A stretch of DNA of 64,000 bases from Romanomermis culicivorax (Eukaryota; Nematoda; Enoplea; Mermithida; Mermithidae): assembly GCA_963922205.1 (NCBI GenBank), contig CAWUHX010000015.1, positions 310,001 through 374,000 of the forward strand, given 5' to 3'. The notes under the pieces were generated by a model. The model was not told where the DNA came from, did no database searches, and was given only the letters and a program-made list of their open reading frames with translations. This document shows positions 10,101 through 22,205 of the stretch, one piece after another. The position numbers and the translations under genes were made by a program. Position 1 is the first letter of the stretch, and each line of letters begins with the position of its first letter.

Positions 10101-13100
10101 TTTTCATGATTTGAAGTTTCTCATCCCATTCATCAATTAGTAATCCTCAGTATTATAGTCTTTTTTTCTTGAAATACTTCTAACTAATGAAGGTGGAAAG
10201 TAAGTAGTATTTCAGATTTTCACGATTTTCTGAAAAACAATATATCATATAGGACTGGAAATTTGTGAGCATACTGACCTAACCTTTAAAATTTTTCGAG
10301 TGAGAAATTTTAAAGCAAGAGCTCTATGTTAAAAATTTATACGACAGTACTGATTTGAGTTACTTTTTCAAAAATTTGTTGAAAATTGAGATTTAATATT
10401 GATCTTCATGAATTCTTTCTCTCAGTTGAAGTTTTCTGAACTTTGTCAACACAAATTTCATCATTGGGAAACTACAGGATTTTCGACTGAAAATGCAAAC
10501 CTTTTATTTTAGAGATAAAGGTTGAAAAGGCTCATTTTCCAGCATTCTAGAATATAAAAATGTAGAAATTGAATCAATTGAAATCTATAAATCTTCAGCT
10601 CTAATCACAGAAATGACAGCAGCAACTATTAATTTTGCTCAATCAATCTGAAATAATATTTTTGAGCTAGAAAAACGGATACTTTTCATTATTTTCTTAG
10701 CAATCTATTATTTTCGCTCATTTCACACATTTTTCAAATGATTTAAACTTCGAACGGAAAAAATTTTCGTGTGCCGAAAAAATTTTGGGTCATTTCCGCA
10801 CGGTGGGGATGAAGGCGTGTGGAAAAAAAAAACCCTGGATGGCTCTACGAAAAACATTTGGGATAAGTGAAATATGTAAAGGATATTTTCCACTTTTCTT
10901 TAATAGAAAGGAAAATTATGAATATATTTGACCATATCCTTCACCAGACATGTATGTTTACAATGCTATGAAACCTGCAGCATGCCACATTTTTGGAGTG
11001 GTATAATGGGAAGCTTGAAGCAGTAAGTTTGTAAAAAGTATAAAAGTTTTGCCTTTAGACATGTATCCTTGTTTAGGAGTGTCAGTTTAACTTTGACAAG
11101 GAGCTACTCGATTACTGTCATAGCGATGTGCAAGTTTTACGGCAATGTTGCATGAAATTTCAGGATATTTTTATGGAGAAACATATGTTGATCCTTTTGA
11201 AAAATCGATAACTATCACCAGTGCTTGTAATCTTGTTTTGGGACGGTTATTTTTGAAACTGAACAGTATTGGAGTAATACCGTACAAAGGTTACAGTAAA
11301 GAAGAAAGACAATCTGTTATCCCCTTAAAATGGTTAAAATGGTTAACTTATAAAAATGAAAAACTGTATATTTGACATAAACTTAATGGTCATGAAGTTC
11401 AAATGGGAAAATACAACGTTGATAGTTTATTAGGTAATTTTGGCAAAATTTTAAAAATTTTAATAGCTATTTGTTTGTTTATTAAAGGAACAACTGTTTA
11501 TGAATTTTACAGTTGTTATTTTCATGTTTGTCCCAAATGTATGAAAAATAGGCATCAATTAACAGCTGATAACAATACAAAAGCAAGAGATGCATATGAT
11601 CGCACATTTAATCGTGCTATTGAACTTCAATTGGTAACATCGTTGAAATGTGGGAATTCCAACTGTTACAACAAATTCATTTAAATCCCAAAATGAAAAC
11701 ATTTTTTGCTACAGTTGAAATACCCAAACCTATAAACCCTCGAGAAGGTAAAATTTTAAAATATATTCTATTTCATTTTGTCAAAAGTTTTGCTTTTGTT
11801 GTTTTTAGCTTTCTTTGGTGGTCACACTAATGCTGTAAAATTATACCACAAAATTAAGTATATGGGGATGGAACACCTCTAGAAGAGATCAATTAGGTGG
11901 ATGTGTGCAGTTTATACCCATTAATCAACAAATATGTAAAGTACCCTACAGGTCATCTAAAAATCCTTGCTGAAGGTTTTGAAAAGGTCAGCTCAACTTC
12001 CCAACCGTATGAGGGTTTAATCAAATGTACAGTTTTACCACCTCGCAAGCTCTTACATCCTGTTCTACCATATCCATATGGTGGTAAACTGCTGTTCCTT
12101 TTATGCAAAACTTGTATACATACCTCACAAAAGACCACATGCAAGCATAATGAAGAAGATCGTGCATTAAATGGTACATGGGTTACTGTAGAATTATATA
12201 AAGCCGTTGAAAAAGGATATAAGGTATATTGTTACTGTAACAATTTGCCTTTTGTATAAAGGTATTTTTATTTTTGTTTTAGATCCTCAAGATTTTTGAA
12301 GTTTGGCATTATGATAATGTTGAAAAATATCACCCAACCAGGAGCCCTGATGGTGGTTTATTCATGCAATATGTCAACACTTTCATGAAAATGAAAGTTT
12401 TATAATTTTTAAAATGTAGTCAATTTTGATTACTAGTTTTTATAGGAAAGTGAGGGTTACCCTGCTAGAGTTCAGAAGGATGAACAAAAATGGGAATACA
12501 AGATGGAGGTCTACAACTGAGAGAATATTTCACTGGATCCTTCAAAAATTTTGAAAAATCCTGGAAAGAGACCTTTGGCCAAACTAATGCTAAATTCATT
12601 TTGGGGAAAGGTAATTTTGCATAATTTTTGTATTTATTTTGTATACTTATTTTATGTTTTTAGTTTGGTCAATCAAACTATATGGATAAGACTATTATCC
12701 ACAATGCACCTGAAGAATATTTTGAACTCATGATGAATGTTGTCAACATTATTAAAAATGTTAGATTAATCAATGAGCAACTGGTGTCAATGACTTATTG
12801 TCAACATGACGATTTTGCCGAGGTCATGGGTAAAACTAACCCCATTATAGTAGCTTATACAGCAGCTCAAGCTCGACTAAAGTTATATTCTTACATTGAA
12901 AAATTAAAAAGTCAAATATTGTATTTTGATATGGACAGCATTATTTACTTGTGGTTGACAAACAACAATATCATGTACCGACAGGTTGGTGCTTGTGTGA
13001 AATGACTGATGAATTATGTGAATATGGTCCTGGATCCTACATTACTGAATTCATCAGTGGAGGTCCTAAGAATTACGCTTACAGAATGTACACCCCATCT

Positions 13101-13364
13101 ACCAAACAATATCAGGACGTGATCAAGGTTCGAGGTATCACTTTGTCATCAGACGCTATGAAAAAAGTCAATTTTTATTCACTATGCTGAATGGTTTTTG
13201 CTTTTGTAAAAAACAATGGACAAGAAGAAGTATATGTGCACAGTTTTTGCATTGAGCGCCAGCAAGATCGTAAAGTTGTTACCCGTAAAACTTTGAAAAA
13301 ATTTAGGTTCATATATGATAAACCTATTTTGAAACATAATTTTTCTACATTTCCTTATGGTTGA
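7140..13364 (+). pseudogene. Polinton protein-primed DNA polymerase B, intron-containing, broken
   Basis: In order one sees an N-terminal part (about 7400-7780, with 'LNAVLQSNEQIQIDSQQ'), 'DLCFARALKVARAYF', a zinc-binding region 'FCPYCDLAYNN', and the exonuclease start FDFETTQE (9110). Then follow 'AIAHNSRGFDGLFIMHF', 'VDVCSLYPLINKYVKYP' (motif A), 'AKLMLNSFWGKFGQ' (motif B) and 'LYFDMDSIIYL' (motif C). The C-terminus ends PYG-TGA at 13364, at the edge of the right TIR. Six GT-AG introns restore the frame exactly: 9432-9499, 11434-11487, 11748-11808, 12224-12282, 12397-12445 and 12611-12663. Inactivating lesions include stops (TAA near 7513, TGA after 'NEKLYI' near 11373), frameshifts, an unexplained ~190-bp GC-rich insert near 8470-8660, and the hAT element at 9581-10837. 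The enzyme would replicate the element from a terminal protein primer. Confidence 0.92.
9581..10837. mobile_element. Non-autonomous hAT-type element 2, inside polB
   Basis: The ends CAGGGTTTTTTTTT and AAAAAAAAAACCCTG are inverted. The exact 8-bp duplication GATGGCTC flanks them (9573-9580 and 10838-10845). The duplication falls inside the polB codons for 'LPMPLMA'; excising the element brings 'RKTFGISEICKGYF' into continuity. Inside are GCGGAAAAA and GCGCCGG boxes, a 'AAGGTGCATTTTGGTGCA' block shared with element 1, and a captured copy of the TATAGTCTG MITE (about 10155-10385). No coding capacity. Confidence 0.92.
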
Positions 13365-14114
13365 ACTAAATGATTATTTTACAATAAAACAAAATTGATA
13401 CATTGATTCAAAAGTTTTTTCTTTTGCTACGTAAAGATTTTGTGAACTCTCTAAGATCTCCAAATTTTCTACACACTTTCTATACCCGACTCCTTCTGGT
13501 CATTTTTTCTATAAAAGACCCTTTTGGTCACTTCAGGCAATAAACTTTATATGCATGCACTCATAGGAATAATGTTTCATCATGTATAGACTTTTTAGAG
13601 ATTTTACTTATAGAACAGACTATTAATGACCAATCTGACAACTACTGACTGGAACAATCATTCAGGAATGGGACCTCCAACCATATTTACCCCTGCAAGT
13701 GGCACCCTTTTATCAAAGGGGGTCCCAGGGCACAAATTTTTGACTTCCTCTGTCCATGGAGGAAGTCATTTTTTTATACATGCTTTCTTTTTATTTCTTT
13801 TCCATTTTTTGTTCATTTTAGTTTTCCTTTTTCCATTTTTTTTGTTCATCATCAATTTTCCTTTTCCACTTACAATAACACACCTATTACCCTAACTCTA
13901 CTATTACCCTAATCCAAATATTACCATAATTCCACTATTACGGTAATTCCAGAACCTGCATGCTTAACCATACTACCTATTAATCGACTAAAAAATCGAC
14001 CATATATGCTTACCATACTACCTATAAATTGGCCAAAAATGACAAATTATAGGTAGTACACAAAAGATAGGGATATGCTTAACCATACTACCTATACAGG
14101 CTGGCCTTACTACT
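13362..14114 (-). repeat. Polinton right terminal inverted repeat
   Basis: This is the reverse complement of the left end, from 'ttgaactaaatgattattttac' to the terminal GGCCTTACTACT. It contains the GACTTCCTC...GAGGAAGTC hairpin at about 13741-13766. An extra ~90 bp near 13983-14075, with repeated 'accatactacctat', is absent from the left copy. Confidence 0.9.
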
Positions 14115-14978
14115 GGTGCCCTAAGAGTGAGGGCTAGAAGGTGCTATGGGAGTCATAGACACTAGGGTACTGTAGGTAGGAAATGTTACTGATTAACCTC
14201 CACCTCGTATGTCACAGAGCCTATCACATATAGTAACTGCCCATGGATGATGAGAGAGAGTTAGAGAGGAGGCGTCAGCAATCAGAGTCCTAGAAAGGGC
14301 CTTGTAGAGAGCTGCAATCTTAGCCCTAATGTGGAGTTATGGGAGGGAGAAACTGGACTGAGAATTGAAGGGGTAAATCAACAATAGAGCAGAAAAGAGA
14401 GAAGGAGAAAGAGTTGGTGCTCAACCCCAATTACTAACTGATTATGGAGAAGACTCACTAAAACAAGATTCAAATTTGATCTTTAATAATATAAAAATGG
14501 TGGTGTAAGTGGGCGCTTCGATGATCCTATCCGTAGTACCAAAAAACAAGTTTGGTGGAGCAGACTTGGTGTTTATGATAGCGGGAGTAGGAGCGTCAGT
14601 CTCTCCCAGAGTACAGTAGGAGGAGGCGACTACAGTAATTGTCGACACTCCTTGGCAGAGAAGAGGAAGGTCGAGTGGAAGGCCAAAAATAGTTGGCACT
14701 GGCCTTTCTTAGTTGAGAAGAGGTCAGTGCGCATGCATTCCTGAGGAAGGAAGGAGGCTTCTGAAAGGAAAGGAAGGAGGCTTCTGGAGGGATGCTGACT
14801 CTGTTTGCTAGAGTCATTTGTCAAGTACATAAATAGTTACAAAAAGATGTGAACATGAAAGTTTACAAATACAACAGTAAACAAGCATACTGTACGAGAT
14901 TAAAGATATATTAAGATAACGTGAGCATGATCACTTGAGCAGCTGTCCATGACACTCACAAATTCTCAGTCCTATATG
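14115..14978. other. Intergenic, no gene recognised
   Basis: The first six bases are the Polinton target duplication. The rest has short overlapping frames on the minus strand with no recognisable product. The stretch from about 14830 to 14978 is the left half of a TATAGTCTG-family MITE split by the next element. Confidence 0.6.
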
Positions 14979-15396
14979 CATACATGCACGTGAGGGGGGT
15001 TTGGGGGGGGTTTGACCCCCAGCAGATTTTTATTGACCTCCAGCAGATTCTTGCTGACCCCCAGCAGATTTGACTTTCCCAGCGATGATTGAGAAGATGA
15101 CAAAGGAAAATGAGCAAGAGAGAAGAGAAAGTCATCATAAAAATCGAAATGATGCCGTAGTTTAACAATTTTTCTAAACAAATCATACTTGATTTCAAAA
15201 AAGTAACATCAAAACTTTGAAAAGTGCTGTCTAGGCAAATAATTTTACATATCTGGCTAATATAGGTTAAATAATATGCTGCTTGGATATTAGAAGACTG
15301 TGACCTTTTTTTCCGTTATCAAGAATGAAAAAAAAATTGTGTCCCACCCCCTGTCCTGGCAGACACCCAGCAGAATTTCTATGCTGTGCATGTATG
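14979..15396. mobile_element. 418-bp MITE, CATACATGCAC ends, copy 1
   Basis: The ends CATACATGCAC and GTGCATGTATG are inverted and flanked by an exact 8-bp duplication, CCTATATG (14971-14978 and 15397-15404). Excision restores the host repeat ('cagtcctatatgacatattg'). It contains three to four 'CCCAGCAGATTT' sub-repeats and a 'GTCCTGGCAGAC' box. The 8-bp duplication suggests hAT mobilisation. It is the same family as 27426-27829. Confidence 0.88.
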
Positions 15397-15493
15397 CCTA
15401 TATGACATATTGTTTACCAGAAAATCTTAAATACTTCTTGCTCTCCACTTTCATTATTTGGTAGCTTTTCAAGAAAAACAGACTATATTATAT

Positions 15494-17123
15494 TAGTTTA
15501 TTAGAAAATGCCCCGATAGGGCAGAAAAAAGAAGAATATACTTGCTTGGATAGTTGCCAAGCTAGAAAAAGGATCGAACTAGATTTTTGAGAACTTGAGC
15601 TGGAGTTGGAAACAATTCACTTTCGTTATATTGGATTTTCATTCTTTCTCAAAAAAAATTTTCCATGTCTGTGAAAAAGTATATTCTGCAGCATTGTGCA
15701 TTTTGTCCTTCCCCTGACATTAACTACAGCAAAGTTTTTCTATATTAAAATTATATGCACATGATTTCAAATGTAAAGAAATGGTAAACCAATAGCTTTC
15801 TAACTCCCAACGGATTCGAAACTCGTGCCTCTCACACTAGCTGAAAAATAGTGAGGCAGGCATATTATAGTCTTTTTCAGAACTATAAAGAAACCTGAGG
15901 TTGGCTGCACTAACCCAACATGAGGATAATCTCAACATCCGGATTTAATTGCTGATCCTGAATTTGAGCTAATCGCAATGTCCAAAGTATTCTCTTCCAG
16001 TGCACAAACAGTACTCACTTCAGGATTAACTACTACCGAAGAGTAAGTTCGGGTTTGAGAATTGCAGACACCTTTATATTTATTTGCTCTAAAGATAAGA
16101 AAATTATGGGAAAATGTTTGTGGCTTTTTTGTTCAAGATTATGTTGAGCTCGAGCTCAGATCCCTTTAGTGCAACTGGGCCTTGGTTACAGTCATTGGGC
16201 ACCGATCTGCAAATGAGCGAACAAGGTAAAGCATACAAAAATGCTCATGGTTCAGCTGTGCTTATTAGGAGTGTGCGCCAAATACCATATCCAGTTCTCC
16301 CTCGACCCTACTCGCACTCCCACTGCAACAGTACGACTTTTTTGAAAGTAGGACCAGAGCAACAGAGATGGGAGAAATTGCTTCTCATCTGCAATCCCAC
16401 AAAAAGCGCTCTTTTTGCTAATTTCTCTTCAAATCGAAGAACTGTGAATGATGCTATTTTGTTGAATAGTTAAATAGAAGAGAATAAATTTGTTTATAGC
16501 TAGCTAGTAATCAGTAGAACTTGTAAAGTGAATCCTATGTGATATGTTATGTAAAATAAGTGAATTAAACATATCTTGCTTAATCGATTTAGTTTTAAGA
16601 AGACTTTATGATATAGCTTTTTTTCTAAAAAAAGCCAACTGGAATTTCACGTGCCAATTTTCTGCAGTTGATTCCTGTTTTATTGACACTAAACTTTGCA
16701 AAAAAGTTCAACGCAGTTGGAAGCACACATGTGTGAGGGAGGACATGGGGGTACAAACTAACCCAAAGGTTTTGAGATTGGAAAATTTGTTATGAAAAAA
16801 AATTTTTGGTAAACTTTTTTTGAATTTTTTGTCTCAAAAAACGCCAAAAAATAAAGGTCCAGCCCACTCTTCTCGAAATTTCGGAGATTTACATGTTTGG
16901 TCGGAAAGTGTGTTGATGCACTCAGCTGCAGAATATACTTTTTCCCAGACATGGAAAATTTTTTTTGAGAAAGAATGAAAATCCAATATAACGAAAGTGA
17001 ATTTTTTCCAACTCCAACCCAAGTTCTCAAAAATCTAGCTCGATCCTTTTTCTAGCTTGGCAACTATCCAAGCAAGTATATTCTTCTTTTTTCTGCCCTA
17101 TCGGGGCATTTTCTAATAAACTA
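15494..17123. mobile_element. TA-flanked inverted-repeat element, ~1.6 kb
   Basis: Both ends carry TAGTTTATTAGAAAATGCCC in inverted orientation, with arms of roughly 200 bp (15496-15700 and 16905-17121). The arms share 'GATAGGGCAGAAAA', 'CAAGCTAGAAAAAGGATC' and a 'CTGCAGAATATACTTTTT' box. The TA at each edge suggests a Tc1/mariner-type duplication. The centre holds a 119-codon plus-strand frame (16114-16473) that I do not recognise. Related partial copies lie at 39650-39832 and about 60500-60761. Confidence 0.7.
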
Positions 17124-17384
17124 GTTCACTTCTTTTTAGTGGGCTTCAACCATACGAAAAAACCTTCATAGAACCGCATCGAAGTATTAAATTTGGTCAT
17201 CTTCACACCAAAGAAACAATAAAAAAACTCAAAGCTACGAATTCTCACTTTCAGTGAAAGTAAAAGATGTTTAAACCGCATAGAACTTAAAACACGTTGT
17301 AAACAGAGTGTAAAGTGAAGATTTCCATTGAATCCCCCATAAACGAGAACCCCTCAACCCAAAAACCCCGGAGAAGTACCTTTG

Positions 17385-18530
17385 TTTTAAGACACGATTT
17401 CTGAGAGGTTCTACTTTCCCTATGATAAGTTGAAAATTAATCATACCTCAAAATTAGATATTTTGGGTAGTTTTGTGCGCTGATTTTCATGGTACCATTT
17501 GTTTTGCTTGTAAACAAAAATTCGCATCGCTAAAGTATGCCAAAGTTTGAAAATTGATGATTTTTTTGCATTTTTTAGTGATCTTGCTGGCCAAGCAATA
17601 TTTCGAGATCGGATTGATCTTATTTGATGGATAAATATTTATTTTGTAGAGGAGAGAATAAGCTCTCTTTTGAGGTATTATTTACAGTAAATAATTGCAT
17701 ATTATACTTTTTCATAAAGTTTGAAGTGTCGGAAATGAGCCGTCAAAATTGAAAAAATTTTGTTTATGGGCACTCCCGAGCACCTTGTTATCGGAAGCCG
17801 CAGAATTTTATTTTCCTATATTGTAGCCCATCCATTTTTACAGCTTTGGTTAAATTTTCATCAAAATTTTTGTACAGTTTTGGGAGCTGTACTGCTCTGA
17901 AGAAGGCATACTCATGAAAATTTCGTAGAAATCTTTGTATTTGCCAGGTGGCCCTTGTCTACCTCTTGTGATATATTTATTACCTATACTGTAGAATTAT
18001 CAAATAACTAACAGACTATAGTTTGATGTATTAATCATTTCACAAGCAAACATTTTACACTCTGCAAGAAAGTTTGAACAGTCAAAAATTAGAAGCAAAA
18101 ATTAAGAAAAATCTTGCTTAGAGGCACTCCCGAGCACCTTCACCTACCATGCTGCAGAATTTTATCTTTTTATTCTTTTATTCATACATTCCTACAGTAG
18201 CTGTGAAAGCAGCATTGCGATTTGAATACCCCTTGAGAAGCTACAGAGATCCATAGAAAGCAATACCCTGAAAATTGCTCAAAAATCACTTATCTTTTTC
18301 ATTTTTTTGCATTTAGCTTTTTGCACTTGTTAATGAAGTCAGTTCAGTATCTTGATACTAGAACCAGATAATAAGAAGCATAGAGAGAAAATGTGCTGAA
18401 AGTGAGGTCAAAAGTTATATTCTGCTGGACCAATTTTTTACTTTTTTGTTTATAAACCATAAACAGCCTATCATAAGCAAAATTGGACCAATGAAAAATA
18501 TTTTGTTTTTAAAAATTTCTAGCCTGATTG
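17385..18530 (+). repeat. Left arm of the inverted-repeat element
   Basis: The arm pairs with 21045-22205. Landmarks in order are 'ttctgagaggttctac', 'ttttgtgcgctgattttcat', 'ggcactcccgagcacctt' (twice), 'ctacctcttgtgatatattt' and 'aagtcagttcagtatcttg'. No gene. Confidence 0.85.
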
Positions 18531-18781
18531 TTAGGTTCACTTATTGATGGAGATGAAGTTTATTTTTTGGCATACTGGTCTATAGGGTATTATTTCCTGG
18601 GGTTATATAAATTGCTGAATCTTTGAAGGCATGATCTGGTTATAATTGTGTATGATTCTTTTGATTAATAGAAAACAGGAATGATTCTTTTGCTTATGAG
18701 GGATGCTGATATTTTATTAATTGCACTGTATGTTTCAGATTCAGTAATGCTCTTATTACTTGCCACTATTTTCATTTTGCC

Positions 18782-20544
18782 AGTGCTTCCTGACCTGTCT
18801 CCAGTTTGGATTAGTGAAATCAATTTGTGTTCTCTAAACTACCCTGAAACTGGTGAATTTATTGAATTGTATTATGACAGTTCCCAGAAAGCACATAAAT
18901 CCTTAGATAATTACTATTTATTAATAATCAAGCCAGCTGAATGATCAGATCCAAGGCCACGCATTATTTTATTCACAAATTTATCGGGCTATCATTTTTC
19001 TAGTTCATACTTTGTAATTGGTGATAACACTATATCACCAGACATGCTGCTCGAAACTCCATATGTATACACAAAGTACAACATATACAACAATCGTCGA
19101 ATTGACGTGATTGAAAGTGGAAATAGCTTTCCCTTAGCTATTGCACTGGTTCAAACATCAGATGCAGCATTGATGAAACAGTTTTTCGAAATTCAACTCT
19201 GGCGCCCTATTCCTTTGTTGGACAAATTTTCTCTGGATGTACTTTCATCAATCATTGTAGATGTAGTTGTTTTTGGTCGTTGAGCACCATATTCGTGGTG
19301 TGATTCATTTGACAAACTTTTCATGAAAACATGTAATTCATTGATTCCAAGTTCCGGAATCTTTCGAAAATTGGATATTAATGGGCATATGGATTATTCA
19401 TTGAATCCATGCAATATCTCAGCTAACTTATGCCCCAACATCAATCGACTGCAGCTTGGAACATCCACACCTGGCTGCCAAAATGACTGTTCAGCTCAGG
19501 AACCACATTCTACGTTGAAAGTCATTTCAACTTATCATCAACACAGTTGCACATGGACAATCCAAACAGAGCCTTCAGTTGTTCAACAACTTTTGATCAA
19601 AAGAAGTTCCTGCATTTGCCCATGAAAGTGATAGCCAAAGAGTGGGATCAAACTACTCAGAACTTTCAGAATCATGCTATATTAGGTGAGTAAGTCCAAA
19701 TATGTATGGTAAAAATCATGTTTGATGTATCCAAGACAAATACATATTTCTGCTACATTTTTGGAAAAAAGCACAGATCCTGATAATTACCAATATCTAG
19801 AAAATGGTCATTAATAGTACAAGCAAAGCATAGATGAATTCATTTTATTTCATCTAGATTATGAATAAACAGAAAACATTGTGTTGAGCATCAAGTACAG
19901 TTAATTTTCTCAATTTTTCAGAAACAGGACAAAATGTGAATGATCCACCTTCTCAACAGCCAATGCAGAAGAAGCTTGGAAACTTGGAAAGGCATGGAAA
20001 CCTGTTACACCATCTTCTAGCAGACCGACATCAGTTGGCACCTCAGCATGTTAGCCTCGAGGATGCTGCAATACAAAGCTACAGTGACCATCTTGAATCA
20101 ATTAGATTAACACCTGAAATGCCTGAGATGCAAGAAGCATTGCAAGGATTCTATGAAAATGAAATATCTGAACCAATGGCCAAAGGATGGGAATTGAGGA
20201 AGAATCGCCCTTGTTATCCATTAAAACCAAATCAAAGTCACTTTCTCCTGTCAAAGTTTGAAAAGGGCATTGCTAGACGACAGAAGTTTGATTCCAACAT
20301 TATTGCCCAAGAGATGCGACGTGGTAATATTTTCAGCAAGGATGATTTCCTGACGCCCCAGCAGATACAAAGTTTCTGGTCTCGAGAGGCAGCCCACTGA
20401 AGTGATGACATTGATACTTATTATGTTGAAGACAATGTGGATGAAGTGTGTGAAGATGAAGACGCATTGGAAGACCCTGCATTCTATGATTCTTATTCAG
20501 AGTTTGAAAGTGATTTGTTGGATAGTGACTGTTTTGATAAGTAA
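18782..20544 (+). pseudogene. Decayed spliced gene: LTD-like region plus C-terminal 'QI-SF-SR' domain
   Basis: A candidate acceptor (tcattttgccag, 18782) is followed by 'WISEINLCSLNYPETGEF' and 'IELYYDSSQKAHKSLDNY', the opening pattern of a lamin-tail domain. In the same frame come 'FVIGDNTISPDM', 'NIYNNRRIDVIES', 'IIVDVVVFGR' and 'TSTPGCQNDC'. The frame is broken by TGA at 18942 and 19281. A strong donor (TTAG|GTGAGTAAG, about 19685) and acceptor (tttttcag, about 19920) lead to a second exon with 'MAKGWELRKNRPCY', 'IIAQEMRRGN' and 'LTPQQIQSFWSR'. A further TGA at 20398 precedes a very acidic tail ending at a TAA near 20544. The GWxL...QI.SF.SR pattern is one I know from uncharacterised invertebrate proteins often linked to repeats. 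Its function is unknown. Confidence 0.55.
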
Positions 20545-21044
20545 TCACACATTGGCAAGAAATATCAACAGGTTTTCCTTAAAACTGTTGGTCTTAGGGG
20601 AAGTAGTTGATAATCTCAGAATAATGGCTCACAGTTTTCTCTGTCAATAAGTGGCACGGATCACATATTCTATAGTGCAGGATCACATGATCTATAGTAA
20701 TGACATATAAATCTGGAACATTTTTATGATGCCAATGTGTGTCAAAATGCTTATGCTTGCGCCATGCTTATAATTAATCAGCATTTCAAAAATACTACCA
20801 ATTCAAGGTTTTACTTATTATATATACTATTTATGTGATGCTTGGTTGAGCATACTATGATTATTTATGAAAGTAGATAATGCATTTTTTGTAGAAATAT
20901 TTGAAGATTTCCAAATCCTTTTCCATCCTCCTAGTGCAACCATCCATATCTACTGATCCATCGCAGTTAAACAAAATATGACTCCTATGGAAAGTGAGAT
21001 CCTTAGGGAAAAAGAGTAAATGCTCATTCGACTTTTGGCCAATC

Positions 21045-22205
21045 CAGCTAGTAAATTTTGAGACAAAATATTTTTCATTGGTCCAATTTTTTGCTTATGA
21101 TAGGTTGTTTATAGTTTATAAACAAAAAAGTAAAAAATTGGTCAAGCAGAATATAACTTTTGACTTCACTTTCAGCACATTTTCTCTCTATGCTTCTTAT
21201 TATCTGGTTCTAGTATCAAGATACTGAACTGACTTCATTAACAAGTGCAAAAAGCTAAATGCAAAAAAAAGAAAAAATAAGTGATTTTTGAGCAATTTTC
21301 AGGGTTTTGCTTTCTATGGATCTCGGTAGCTTCTCAAGGGGTATTCAAATCGCAATGCTGCTTTCACAGCTACTGTAGGAATGTATGAATAAAAGAATAA
21401 AAAGATAAAATTCTGCAGCATGGTAGGTGAAGGTGCTCGGGAGTGCCTCTAAGCAAGATTTTTCTTAATTTTTGCTTCTAATTTTTGACTGTTCAAACTT
21501 TCTTGCAGAGTGTAAAATGTTTGCTTGTAAAACGATTAATACATCAAACTATAGTCTCTTAGTTATTTGATAATTCTACAGTATAGGTAATAAATATATC
21601 ACAAGAGGTAGACAAGGGCCACCTGGCATATACAAAGATTTCTACGAAATTTTCTTTAGTATGCCTTCTTCAGAGCAGTGCAGCTCCCAAAACGGTACAA
21701 AAATTTTGATGAAAATTTAACCAAAGCTATAAAAATGGATGAGCTACAATATAAGGAAAAAAAATTCTGCGGCTTCCGATGGGAAGGTGCTCGGGAGTGC
21801 CCATAAACGAAATTTTTTCAATTTTGATGGCTCATTTTCGACACTTAAAATTTTATGAAAAAGTGTAATATGCAATGATTTACTGTAAATAATACATCAA
21901 ACGACAGCTTATTCTCTCCTCTACTAAATGAATATTCATCCATCAAATAAGATCAATCCGATCTCGAAATATTGCTTGGCTAGCAAGACCACTGAAAAAT
22001 GCAAAAAGATCATCAATTTTCAAACTTTGGCATACTGTAGCGATGCGAATTTTCGTTTACAAGCAAAACGAATGGTACCATGAAAATCAGCGCACAAAAC
22101 TACCCAAAATATCTGATTTTGAGGTATGATTAATTTTCAACTTATCATAGGCCTATGTAAAAAAAAGGTAGAATTTCTCAGAAATCATGTCTTAAATACA
22201 CACAG
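21045..22205 (-). repeat. Right arm of the inverted-repeat element
   Basis: This is the reverse complement of 17385-18530, with a few percent difference by eye. Short frames here are fortuitous. Confidence 0.85.

Larger units (their letters stand above)
208..14114. mobile_element. Maverick/Polinton DNA transposon, complete ends, decayed genes
   Basis: The element starts AGTAGTAAAGCC and ends GGCCTTACTACT. It is flanked on both sides by the 6-bp duplication GGTGCC (202-207 and 14115-14120). AG...CT ends, a 6-bp duplication, long terminal inverted repeats and a protein-primed family B polymerase gene are the hallmarks of Polintons. Genes form two divergent blocks: minus-strand small genes (1410-7004) and the plus-strand polymerase (7140-13364). 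Two later hAT-type insertions (2063-3534, 9581-10837) inflate it; without them it is about 11.2 kb, short for this class. I could not identify a major capsid protein, integrase or maturation protease. Many genes carry stops and frameshifts, so this copy is dead. Confidence 0.93.

Noticed and set aside
16114..16473. 119-codon frame inside the TA-flanked element as its transposase
   Set aside because: No DD(E/D) motifs or helix-turn-helix; too short; no recognisable family.
18942..20400. TGA read as selenocysteine or sense codon
   Set aside because: CpG decay of CGA is simpler, other lesions exist, and the Harbinger and gypsy genes use TAA and TGA as ordinary stops.
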